This document shows, piece by piece, positions 38,576-47,822 of a stretch of DNA of 64,000 nucleotides. Numbering within the stretch: position 1 is the stretch's first letter; each line of letters starts with the position of its first letter. The stretch comes from Stutzerimonas stutzeri KOS6 (GTDB lineage: Bacteria; Pseudomonadota; Gammaproteobacteria; Pseudomonadales; Pseudomonadaceae), in contig NZ_KK020676.1 in NCBI RefSeq assembly GCF_000307775.2, positions 1,648,576 through 1,712,575 on the forward strand. The letters run 5' to 3'. The translations under genes and the position numbers were made by a program. The notes beneath the pieces were generated by a model. It was not told the DNA's origin. It ran no database searches and saw only the letters and a program-made list of their open reading frames with translations.

Positions 38576-40486
38576 ATGATCCGACTTCTCAATCTCACTC
38601 TACAGCGTGGCCCCCAGCGTCTGCTGGAAGGCGCCGAGCTGACCCTGCACCCCGGCCAGAAGGCCGGCCTGGTCGGCGCCAATGGCGCTGGCAAATCCAC
38701 CCTCTTTGCCCTGCTGCGTGGCGAGCTGGTGCCCGATGGCGGCGATTGCCAGTTGCCGCCACACTGGCGCATCGCGCACATGCGCCAGGAGATCGATACC
38801 CTCGATCGTCTGGCCGTGGACTATGTGCTCGATGGTGACGTCGAGCTGCGCCGCATTCAGCGCGAGCTTGCCGCCGCCGAGCAGGCACATGATGGCAACG
38901 CATTGGCCCGTCTGCATACCGAGCTGGACAGCGCCGATGGCTATAGCGCCGATGCCCGTGCGCGCAAGCTGCTCGCCGGGCTGGGCTTTGCCAACGAGCA
39001 GATGACGCTGCCGGTCAGCAGCTTCTCCGGGGGCTGGCGCATGCGCCTGAACCTGGCGCAGGCACTGATGTGCCCGTCGGATCTGCTGCTGCTGGACGAA
39101 CCGACCAACCACCTCGATCTCGATGCCATCCTCTGGCTGGAGGACTGGCTCAAGGGCTACCCCGGCACCTTGCTGCTGATTTCCCACGACCGCGACTTCC
39201 TCGACTCGGTGGTCGATCACGTCATCCATCTGGAACAGCGCAAGCTGACGCTCTACCGCGGCGGCTACTCGGCCTTTGAAAGAACCCGCGCCGAGCGTCT
39301 GGCGCAACAGCAGCAAGCCTTCGAGAAGCAGCAGGCGCAGCGCGCCCACATGGAAAGCTATATCCGCCGCTTCAAGGCCCAGGCGACCAAGGCGCGCCAG
39401 GCCCAGAGCCGGATCAAGGCGCTGGAGCGTCTCGAAGAGCTGGCGCCGGCACATGTGGATTCGCCGTTCGACTTCCGCTTTCGCGAGGCGGACAAGGTGT
39501 CCAGCCCGTTGCTCGATCTGGCCGAAGGACGGCTCGGCTATGGCGAGAAGGTGGTGCTGGAAAAGGTCAAGTTGCAGCTGGTACCTGGCGCCCGCATCGG
39601 TTTGCTGGGTCCCAATGGCGCCGGCAAGTCGACCCTGATCAAGACCCTCGCCGCTGAGCTCGCACCCATCGCCGGTCGTCTGCAGCGTGGTGAAAACCTG
39701 GTGGTCGGATACTTCGCCCAGCACCAGCTGGACTCGCTCGACCCCAAGGCCAGCCCGCTGCTGCATCTGCAACGCATCGCCGCCAGCGAGCGCGAGCAGA
39801 CCCTGCGCGACTTTCTCGGTGGCTTCGATTTCCGCGGCGAGCGCTGCGAGGAGCCGGTGCTGAATTTCTCCGGCGGCGAGAAGGCACGCCTGGCGCTGGC
39901 GTTGATCGCCTGGGGCAAACCCAACCTGCTGCTGCTCGACGAACCGACCAACCACCTCGATCTGGAGATGCGCCTGGCACTGACCCTGGCTTTGCAGGAT
40001 TTCGAGGGCGCTGTGCTGGTGGTATCCCACGACCGTCACTTGCTCAAGAGCACCACCGACGAGTTCCTGTTGGTCGCCGACGGCCAGGTCCGGAACTTCG
40101 ATGGCGATCTCGAGGATTATGCGCGCTGGCTGGTGGATTACCGGGCGCGCCAGCAACCCGTGGAAAGCGGCGAGCCTGCGGCGGACAAGACCGACAAGCG
40201 CGCCCAGCGTCAGGCTGCCGCCGCACTGCGCCAGCAGCTGGCGCCGCACAAGCGCCAGGCGGACAAGCTGGAGAAGGACCTGGCGACGGTGCACGAAAAA
40301 CTGGCCGTGCTCGAGACGAGCCTGGGTGACAGCGCGCTCTACGAAGCGGCACGCCGGGATGAGTTGCGCGAGCTGCTGGCCCGGCAGGCCGAGCTGAAGG
40401 TGCGCGAAGGCGAACTGGAGGAGGCCTGGCTGGAAGCGCTGGAAACCCTGGAAAGCCTGCAGGCACAGCTGGAGGCCAGTGCATGA
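38576..40486 (+). CDS. ABC-F family ATPase (YheS-like)
   Basis: A 636-residue soluble protein with two ABC domains. Walker A motifs are GANGAGKST and GPNGAGKST; signatures are SGGWRMRLNLAQAL and SGGEKARLALALI; both Walker B segments read LLLDEPTNHLDL. The inter-domain linker (about residues 240-310) and a C-terminal coiled coil (RQQLAPHKRQADKLEKDL) match YheS. ABC-F proteins act on ribosomes, not in transport. The ATG at 38576 is the family start. The MscS-like gene overlaps its stop by 4 bp. Confidence 0.93.
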   Translation: MIRLLNLTLQRGPQRLLEGAELTLHPGQKAGLVGANGAGKSTLFALLRGELVPDGGDCQLPPHWRIAHMRQEIDTLDRLAVDYVLDGDVELRRIQRELAAAEQAHDGNALARLHTELDSADGYSADARARKLLAGLGFANEQMTLPVSSFSGGWRMRLNLAQALMCPSDLLLLDEPTNHLDLDAILWLEDWLKGYPGTLLLISHDRDFLDSVVDHVIHLEQRKLTLYRGGYSAFERTRAERLAQQQQAFEKQQAQRAHMESYIRRFKAQATKARQAQSRIKALERLEELAPAHVDSPFDFRFREADKVSSPLLDLAEGRLGYGEKVVLEKVKLQLVPGARIGLLGPNGAGKSTLIKTLAAELAPIAGRLQRGENLVVGYFAQHQLDSLDPKASPLLHLQRIAASEREQTLRDFLGGFDFRGERCEEPVLNFSGGEKARLALALIAWGKPNLLLLDEPTNHLDLEMRLALTLALQDFEGAVLVVSHDRHLLKSTTDEFLLVADGQVRNFDGDLEDYARWLVDYRARQQPVESGEPAADKTDKRAQRQAAAALRQQLAPHKRQADKLEKDLATVHEKLAVLETSLGDSALYEAARRDELRELLARQAELKVREGELEEAWLEALETLESLQAQLEASA

Positions 40487-41064
40487 GCGAGCCGTGGTTT
40501 TCCCTGGTCGAGGAATGGCGACTGCAGTGGGTGCTGGGCCTGCAGGTAGTGCTGATCCTGCTGGTGGGGTACGTGCTGCAGCGTCTGGTCGCACGCGGGT
40601 TGACCCGCCTGTCGTCACGCTACCCGTTGCCGCCCGAACTCCTGCTGCCGGTGCGCGGCGGCATCCGCTGGTTCATCATGGGCGGCGCGCTGATCATGGT
40701 GCTGGAGCGCTTCGGGGTTTCCGCCACCGTACTGTGGACGGCCATTTCCGGTTTCGTCGCGGTGGCAGCGATCGCCTTCTTCGCGATCTGGAGCGTACTG
40801 TCCAACCTGCTTTGCGCGGTGCTGATCCTGACTGTCGGTCCGTTCCGCCTGGGTGACGTGGTGGAGATCGTCGAGGCGTTCGACAAGCCGATCGTCAAGG
40901 GGCGCGTCATCGATATCAATCTGCTCTACACCACTTTGGAAGAAGTGGCCGAGGCGGGTACCGGCGCCATCGTGCAAGTACCCAACAGCCTGTTCTTCCA
41001 GAAAGCCGTGCGCCGCTGGCGTGGCAGCGAAGTGCAACTCTTCAACCGTAACCCCAACGAGTAA
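40483..41064 (+). CDS. short mechanosensitive channel-like protein (MscS family)
   Basis: A 193-residue protein with an N-terminal helix (WVLGLQVVLILLVGYVLQRL), a second (IRWFIMGGALIMVLERFGV) and a pore-like third helix (GFVAVAAIAFFAIWSVLSNLLCAVLIL), then the beta domain (PFRLGDVVEIVEAF). E. coli MscS is 286 residues, so the C-terminal vestibule is shortened here, although the family has many short members. ATGA overlap with the ABC-F gene suggests coupling. Confidence 0.85.
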   Translation: MSEPWFSLVEEWRLQWVLGLQVVLILLVGYVLQRLVARGLTRLSSRYPLPPELLLPVRGGIRWFIMGGALIMVLERFGVSATVLWTAISGFVAVAAIAFFAIWSVLSNLLCAVLILTVGPFRLGDVVEIVEAFDKPIVKGRVIDINLLYTTLEEVAEAGTGAIVQVPNSLFFQKAVRRWRGSEVQLFNRNPNE

Positions 41065-41072
41065 TAACCACT

Positions 41073-41831
41073 ATGGAATGGCTCAGCAACCCTGAAATCT
41101 GGGTCGCTTTTCTGACCCTGACTGCCCTTGAAATCGTTCTGGGCATCGACAACATCATCTTCATCTCCATCCTGGTCAGCCGGCTGCCCAAGGAACAGCA
41201 ACCCAAGGCGCGGTTCTTCGGGCTGGCGCTGGCGATGGGCACGCGCATCCTGCTGCTGCTGTCGATCGCCTGGGTCATGCGGTTGACCAACGATCTGTTC
41301 ACGGTCTGGGGCGAAGGCGTTTCCGGGCGCGATCTGATCCTGTTCTTCGGCGGCCTGTTCCTGCTGTTCAAGAGCACGCTGGAGATCTGGCACAGCGTCG
41401 AGGGCGAGGAGGAACATCAGGATGGCGGCGGTGCGGTCAAGGCCGGCTTCCTGAGCGTGATCCTGCAGATTGCCGTGATCGACATCATCTTCTCGCTGGA
41501 TTCGGTGATCACCGCGGTCGGCCTGGTGCAGAACGTTCCGGTAATGGTCGCTGCGATCGTCATCGCCGTGCTGGTGATGATGCTGGCCGCCGGAACCATC
41601 AGCGACTTCATCGAGAAGCATCCGACGCTGAAGATTCTTGCCCTGTCGTTCCTCATCGTCGTCGGCACGCTGCTGATCGCCGAAGCCTTCGGCGTTCATG
41701 TGCCCAAGGGCTACGTCTACTTCGCGATGGCCTTCTCGCTGGGTGTCGAGGCGTTGAACATTCGCATGCGCAAGGCCATGAAGCGCAAGCTCAAGGAGCC
41801 GGTGAAGCTGGGCAAGGGCTCGCCGGACTGA
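41073..41831 (+). CDS. TerC family integral membrane protein
   Basis: A 252-residue membrane protein of the TerC family with about seven helices. The family's acidic motifs are GIDNIIFISIL and FSLDSVITAVGL. Homologues export manganese or calcium to metalate secreted proteins; older names refer to tellurium resistance. No Mn-riboswitch-like leader was recognised. It lies 8 bp after the MscS-like gene, so it is probably in the same operon. Confidence 0.92.
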   Translation: MEWLSNPEIWVAFLTLTALEIVLGIDNIIFISILVSRLPKEQQPKARFFGLALAMGTRILLLLSIAWVMRLTNDLFTVWGEGVSGRDLILFFGGLFLLFKSTLEIWHSVEGEEEHQDGGGAVKAGFLSVILQIAVIDIIFSLDSVITAVGLVQNVPVMVAAIVIAVLVMMLAAGTISDFIEKHPTLKILALSFLIVVGTLLIAEAFGVHVPKGYVYFAMAFSLGVEALNIRMRKAMKRKLKEPVKLGKGSPD

Positions 41832-41837
41832 ACCGAA

Positions 41838-41857
41838 GCGCCGGCCGTGGCCGGCGC
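41838..41857. repeat. GC-rich palindrome between the TerC and LysE genes
   Basis: GCGCCGGCC and GGCCGGCGC form a near-perfect 20-bp palindrome 7 bp after the TerC stop. No T-run follows. It may mark the end of the ABC-F/MscS/TerC transcript. Confidence 0.5.
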
Positions 41858-41882
41858 AACCGCCTGAACGGAGGGCTTCACG

Positions 41883-42515
41883 ATGTCACTGGAAACCTGG
41901 CTCGCTTTCTTCGTCGCCTGTTGGGTGATCAGCCTGTCGCCGGGCGCCGGCGCCATCGCTTCGATGTCCTGCGGCTTGCAGTACGGCTTCTGGCGCGGCT
42001 ACTGGAACGCCATCGGCCTGCAACTGGCGTTGGTGCTGCAGATTGCCGTGGTCGCCGCAGGCGTCGGGGCCGTGCTGGCTACCTCGGAACTGGCGTTTGG
42101 CCTGATCAAGTGGTTCGGTGTCGGCTACCTGCTGTGGCTGGCCTGGAAGCAATGGCAGGCGCAACCGCAGACGCTGAACGATTCGGCGGCGCCGCGACCC
42201 ATCGGCAGGCCGCTCAGCCTGGTGTTGCGCGGCTTTCTGGTCAATGCCAGCAATCCCAAGGCGATCGTCTTCATCCTCGCCGTACTGCCGCAGTTCCTCG
42301 ACCCGCAGCGGCCGTTGCTGCTGCAATATAGCGAGATGGCCGCGACCATGGTGGCGGTCGATCTGGTGGTCATGGCCGGCTACACCGGTCTTGCCGCCAA
42401 GGTGTTGCGCCTGCTGCGCACGCCGCGCCAGCAGCGCCAGGTCAATCGCAGTTTCGCTGTCATGTTCGCCGGTGCCGCGGCGCTGCTGGCGACTGTCCGG
42501 CGTGCTGCCGCATGA
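41883..42515 (+). CDS. LysE/RhtB family amino acid exporter
   Basis: A 210-residue membrane protein with about six helices and the LysE signature SLSPGAGAIASMSCGLQYG near residues 19-37, and GFLVNASNPKAIVFILAVLPQF. Family members export amino acids such as threonine or homoserine; the substrate here is unknown. The ATG at 41883 follows CGGAGGG. Its stop overlaps the yaiI ATG by 4 bp. Confidence 0.88.
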   Translation: MSLETWLAFFVACWVISLSPGAGAIASMSCGLQYGFWRGYWNAIGLQLALVLQIAVVAAGVGAVLATSELAFGLIKWFGVGYLLWLAWKQWQAQPQTLNDSAAPRPIGRPLSLVLRGFLVNASNPKAIVFILAVLPQFLDPQRPLLLQYSEMAATMVAVDLVVMAGYTGLAAKVLRLLRTPRQQRQVNRSFAVMFAGAAALLATVRRAAA

Positions 42516-42985
42516 GCGTGCCGGCTGCCCTGCGCGTGTGGATCGACGCCGATGCCTGCCCGCGTGCCGCCAAGGATCAGGTCATCAGGTTCGCCCTCAA
42601 GCGCAAGTTCGAGGTGCTGCTGGTGGCCGGGCAGAGCCAGGTCAAGCCGGCGTTCGCCTGCGTCCGGCTGATCGTGGTGCCGAGCGGGCCGGATGCAGCC
42701 GACGACTACCTGGTCGAACACGCCGAGCCCGGCGACCTGGTGATCTGCAGTGACGTGCCGCTGGCCGATCGGCTGGTAAAGAAGGGCATCGCTGCACTCG
42801 ACCCGCGGGGACGCGAGTTCGATGAGCGCAACATGGGCGAGCGCCTGGCGGTCCGCAACCTGTTCACCGATTTGCGTGACCAGGGCCAGGTGGGCGGTGG
42901 CCAGGGTGCCTACGGCGAGCGTGATCGTCAGGCCTTCGCCAATGCGCTGGACCGTCTGCTTACGCGTCTGTCTCGGCCGCACTGA
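42512..42985 (+). CDS. yaiI: YaiI/YqxD family protein (UPF0178)
   Basis: A 157-residue protein of UPF0178. It begins with WIDADACPRAAKDQVIRFA, the family hallmark and a PIN-like acidic site, and ends with DLRDQGQVGGG and GERDRQAFANALDRLL. Its function is not established. It overlaps the LysE gene by 4 bp, and its 3' end overlaps the convergent MHYT gene by 26 bp. Confidence 0.9.
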   Translation: MSVPAALRVWIDADACPRAAKDQVIRFALKRKFEVLLVAGQSQVKPAFACVRLIVVPSGPDAADDYLVEHAEPGDLVICSDVPLADRLVKKGIAALDPRGREFDERNMGERLAVRNLFTDLRDQGQVGGGQGAYGERDRQAFANALDRLLTRLSRPH

Positions 42986-45140
42986 GCTGCCGAGCGGCCA
43001 GCCAGTCGCGCAGCGCAGGCAAGGCAAGCGGCCGGCTGTAGTAGTACCCCTGAATGAAGTCGCAGCCGTTCTCGCGCAGGTAGGCGAGCTGGACCTCTTC
43101 CTCCACGCCTTCGGCCACCACCTTCAGGCCCAGTTTGTGCGCCATGGCGATGATTGCCGCGGTGATGGCGCGGTCGTTGGCCTGTTCGGCAATTTCCTGG
43201 ACGAACGCACGGTCGACCTTCAGCGTGTCCACCGGCAGCTTGCTCAGGTAGGCAAGTGAGGAATAGCCGCTGCCGAAGTCATCGATGGACACCTTCACCC
43301 CGAGTTCACGCACGGCGTCCAGCGTGCGTACCGCTGCGCCAAGGCTGTTCATCAGCGCATTCTCGGTGACTTCCACGGTCAGCCGCGCCGGGTCCAGGCC
43401 GGTGCGCTCGATGATCCGGGCGACCACCTCGGGCATGTGCGGGTTGGACAGGTTGAGTGCCGAGCAGTTGACGGCCACGCGCAGATCATGGCCTTCGGCG
43501 AGCAACGTGGCGAGATCGGCGCAGGCGCGGCGTGCCACCCAGGCGTCCAGTTCGGCGACGAAACCGTGCTGTTCGGCCAGCCCGACGAAGCGCTCCGGAC
43601 TGATGAAACCTTGCTGCGGATGCTGCCAGCGCACCAGTGCTTCGAGGCTTACCGGCTGGCCGCTGCGACCATCGACGATGGGCTGGTAATGCACGCTGAG
43701 CAGGTTCTCGTTCAAGGCTCGGCGCAAGTCCTGTTCCAGCGACAGGTCTTCCTGGGCGCGCAGCTCCAGCGCGGGGTTGAAGCGCAGGCTGCGGTTGCGC
43801 CCGCTGGCTTTGCACTGGCCGACAGCCAGCCCGGCGTTGCGGAACAGCGTGTCGAAGCTCAGCCCGTCCTCGGGGTACAGGCTGATGCCGATGCTGGCGG
43901 TCAGACGCAGCTGGGTTTCGCCCAGCACGAAGGGCGGACGCAACTGCTCGAGGATCCGGTGGGCCAGCGCTTGTGCATGTTCCCAATGGCCGAGGGTCAA
44001 GACGCAGAATTCGTCGCCCGAGAAGCGCGCCAGCATGTCGTGCTGGCCGAGTACCGCGCGGATTCGATGCGCCACCTGCTGCAGCGTCAGGTCGCCGCTG
44101 CGGTGGCCCAGGCTGTCGTTGATGCGCTTGAAGTTGTCCAGATCGACCACCAGCACGGCCAGGGCCTGACCTTCTGCTCGCGCCGCGAGGATCTGGGACA
44201 CCGTCTCGGTGAAGGCGCGACCGTTGAACAGGTTGGTCAGCGGGTCGTAGTGGGTCATCGCATTAAGCTGGTGTGCGGCTTGGTCGAGTGCCTGGCGCTG
44301 CTCGCTGAAGCGCTGCTCGGCCCAACTGGCGACGATCCCGGTGACGATCACCAGCAGTGTCACCAGGCCGATTGCCGATGCCAGGGCGCCATGACTGCCA
44401 TGGCTGCCGATGGGGGTGGCGTGCTCGACCATGGCAGCCGGGACTGCGAGGGTCAGCGCATGCATGCCCGTGTAATGCATGGCAACGATCGCCACCCCCA
44501 TCACCAGGCTGCAGAGCAGGCGTTGCCAGCGCTGATGGCGGCTCTGGCTGGCGCGAAAGTGAAAACCCAGCACCAGGGCGGCGATCGACGCGCCAATGGC
44601 GATCAGGACCGATACGCCAAAGGCCAGTGGTGCGTAGTAGAGCGTGGCTACCGAGCGGATCGCGGCCATGCCGGTGTAGTGCATCGCGGCGATGCCGATG
44701 CCGGCTGCGGTGCCGGCTACCGCATACTGCGCCACGCTCAGGCGATCGCGCCCGAGCAGGTGCATCACCACATATGACACGGCGACGGCAATCACTAGCG
44801 AGAACAGGGTAATGCCTGGGTCGTAGCTGATCTCCAGTGGCGCCCGCAGGGCCAGCATGCCGATGAAATGCATCGACCAGATGCCGCCGCCCAGCGTCAG
44901 TGCACCTACCCAGCGCCATAGTTCACGGCTGCGGGGGCTGCTGCTGCGGCTGACTCGTTTGGCGAGTGCCAGCGCGGTGAATGCGGCGGCACTGGCAACC
45001 AGATAGGAAAGAATGACCAGCAGCGGGTCGTGGCTGTGACCCAGTGCAACCTGATCGGCGGGAGGTTCGGAAAACAACAGTTGGAACACGCGTTGGCACT
45101 CGCTGGTCGAGGCATCCTGCCTCGTTGAAGATAGTGGCAT
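42960..45140 (-). CDS. MHYT-GGDEF-EAL membrane c-di-GMP protein
   Basis: A 726-residue protein. The N-terminal MHYT sensor (residues 45-245) has seven helices with MHFIGM, MHYTGMAAI and MHYTGMHAL, thought to bind a metal and sense a gas such as O2 or NO. The GGDEF site reads SGDEF and the RxxD inhibitory site reads GQHD. The EAL domain has EALVRW, the ELTETA-equivalent EVTENALM, SIDDFGSGYSSL and AEGVEEE. It resembles P. aeruginosa MucR and NbdA, both linked to c-di-GMP in alginate or biofilm dispersal. The ATG at 45140 has only a weak ribosome site. Confidence 0.92.
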   Translation of the reverse strand: MPLSSTRQDASTSECQRVFQLLFSEPPADQVALGHSHDPLLVILSYLVASAAAFTALALAKRVSRSSSPRSRELWRWVGALTLGGGIWSMHFIGMLALRAPLEISYDPGITLFSLVIAVAVSYVVMHLLGRDRLSVAQYAVAGTAAGIGIAAMHYTGMAAIRSVATLYYAPLAFGVSVLIAIGASIAALVLGFHFRASQSRHQRWQRLLCSLVMGVAIVAMHYTGMHALTLAVPAAMVEHATPIGSHGSHGALASAIGLVTLLVIVTGIVASWAEQRFSEQRQALDQAAHQLNAMTHYDPLTNLFNGRAFTETVSQILAARAEGQALAVLVVDLDNFKRINDSLGHRSGDLTLQQVAHRIRAVLGQHDMLARFSGDEFCVLTLGHWEHAQALAHRILEQLRPPFVLGETQLRLTASIGISLYPEDGLSFDTLFRNAGLAVGQCKASGRNRSLRFNPALELRAQEDLSLEQDLRRALNENLLSVHYQPIVDGRSGQPVSLEALVRWQHPQQGFISPERFVGLAEQHGFVAELDAWVARRACADLATLLAEGHDLRVAVNCSALNLSNPHMPEVVARIIERTGLDPARLTVEVTENALMNSLGAAVRTLDAVRELGVKVSIDDFGSGYSSLAYLSKLPVDTLKVDRAFVQEIAEQANDRAITAAIIAMAHKLGLKVVAEGVEEEVQLAYLRENGCDFIQGYYYSRPLALPALRDWLAARQLSAAETDA

Positions 45141-45201
45141 TTCGCCATTTAAGCGGGAGTGTACGAGAGCTCGCTCGGCCCGCCAATCTTCTATCGGCCG
45201 A

Positions 45202-45669
45202 TCAGCCGCAAAGGTAAGTGCCGGTGCCGACCGCGATGAGGGTGTCCGATTCGTTGTGCAGTTCCGAGCGCACCACGGCGACCTTGTTGCCCGAACGCAG
45301 CAGCATTGCACTGGCGCTGAAGCAGGTGCCGCGGCCGGGACGCAGGTAGTCGATGCGCAGATCGATGGTGCCCAGGCGGGACAGCCGTACCGCCCGCTCC
45401 TGGGCGGTCAGGTGGCGATGCTTGTCGAAGGCGCCGAGCATCGCCATCGCGCCACCGGCGACGTCGAGCAACGAGGCGATAACGCCACCGTGCAGGATGC
45501 CGTGGACGAAGTTGCCCACCAGCTCCGGCTTCATCGGCAGGTGCATCACCACCCGTGAGGTCGACACCTCGTCCAGTTCGATGCCCAGGGCCTGGTTGAA
45601 GGGGATGCGCTCGAACATCTGGCGCACTGCCTGGGCCTGCTCGGCCAGCACTGCATCTTCATCGTTCAT
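45202..45669 (-). CDS. yigI: hotdog-fold acyl-CoA thioesterase YigI
   Basis: A 155-residue PaaI-type hotdog protein matching E. coli YigI in length and motifs: LHGGVIASLLDVAGG, RLSRLGTIDLRIDYLRPGRG and NKVAVVRSELHNE. Such enzymes hydrolyse medium-chain acyl-CoA. It is read away from elbB, 138 bp downstream of it on the same strand. Confidence 0.9.
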   Translation of the reverse strand: MNDEDAVLAEQAQAVRQMFERIPFNQALGIELDEVSTSRVVMHLPMKPELVGNFVHGILHGGVIASLLDVAGGAMAMLGAFDKHRHLTAQERAVRLSRLGTIDLRIDYLRPGRGTCFSASAMLLRSGNKVAVVRSELHNESDTLIAVGTGTYLCG

Positions 45670-45727
45670 CGGTCAGCCTTCCTGTGGAGGTTCCAGCAAG
45701 CTGCCCGAGGTTTGTCGAACTGGCCAG

Positions 45728-45752
45728 AGCCGCGGCACGAGCGCCCGCGGCT
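45728..45752. terminator. weak hairpin between elbB and yigI
   Basis: AGCCGCGG and CCGCGGCT form an 8-bp stem with a 9-base loop in the 138-bp gap, on the elbB 3' side. No strong T-run is present on either strand. Confidence 0.35.
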
Positions 45753-45807
45753 TTGGCGAGTTCCGCGCAGAGAATCCCGGGGCTGCCCGGGACTCCACGT
45801 CCGCAGG

Positions 45808-46473
45808 TCAGCCTTCGGTGGTCATCTCTAGCACCTGGTCGACCAGCTTGTAGATACCCGAAGCGGCTTCGCTGATCGACTGTGCCAGCATGTAGGCCGG
45901 AGTGGTCACCAGCCGGTGCTGCTTGTCGACGACGATATCGCTGACTTCGCAGGCCTGGTGCTTGGCGCCCATCTGGGCAACTGCCTTGGCTGCATCGGCT
46001 TCGTCGCTGCCCAGCGTGCAGAGTACGCCGGGGCCGAAGATCTGTGCTGCCATGGTCGGCGCGATGCACATCATGCCGACTGGCTTGCCGGCCTTGCTGA
46101 AGGCCTGGGCCAGGCTGATCACATCCGGCAATGCCTTGCTGTCGGCACCCTCGGTGGCGAATGAAGACAGGTTCTTCGCGGCGCCGAAACCGCCGGGAAT
46201 GATCAGCGCATCGAAATCTTCGGCGCGAGCTTCGCGCAAATCCTTGATCTCGCCGCGGGCCAGGCGTGCCGATTCGGTCAGCACATTGCGCGACTCCGGC
46301 ATCTCGTCGCCGGTCAGGTGGTTGATGACGTGCATCTGCGGGATGTTCGGTGCGAAGCACTGCACCTTGGCCCCGCGCTGATCCAGGCGTAGCAGGGTGA
46401 TCACGCTTTCATAGATTTCCGAGCCGTCGTAGACGCCACAGCCGGAAAGGATCACGGCGACCTTCTTGTTCAT
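45808..46473 (-). CDS. elbB: isoprenoid biosynthesis glyoxalase ElbB
   Basis: A 221-residue DJ-1/PfpI superfamily protein. The start MNKKVAVILSGCGVYDGSEI and the nucleophile stretch VGMMCIAPTMA match ElbB (SCRP-27A). E. coli ElbB has glyoxalase activity and has been linked to isoprenoid yield. The ATG at 46473 is the conserved start. It is divergent from hemB. Confidence 0.92.
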   Translation of the reverse strand: MNKKVAVILSGCGVYDGSEIYESVITLLRLDQRGAKVQCFAPNIPQMHVINHLTGDEMPESRNVLTESARLARGEIKDLREARAEDFDALIIPGGFGAAKNLSSFATEGADSKALPDVISLAQAFSKAGKPVGMMCIAPTMAAQIFGPGVLCTLGSDEADAAKAVAQMGAKHQACEVSDIVVDKQHRLVTTPAYMLAQSISEAASGIYKLVDQVLEMTTEG

Positions 46474-47802
<1,329 letters not shown>

Positions 47803-47822
47803 GCCCTTTCTGAGGCAAGTCG

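Noticed and set aside
38600..40618. 672-codon minus-strand frame opposite the ABC-F gene
   Set aside because: Antisense shadow of a GC-rich gene that has complete ABC motifs on the plus strand.
41073..41831. Manganese riboswitch or tellurite cluster around the TerC gene
   Set aside because: Only 8 bp separate it from the preceding gene, leaving no room for a riboswitch, and no other tellurite-resistance genes are near.
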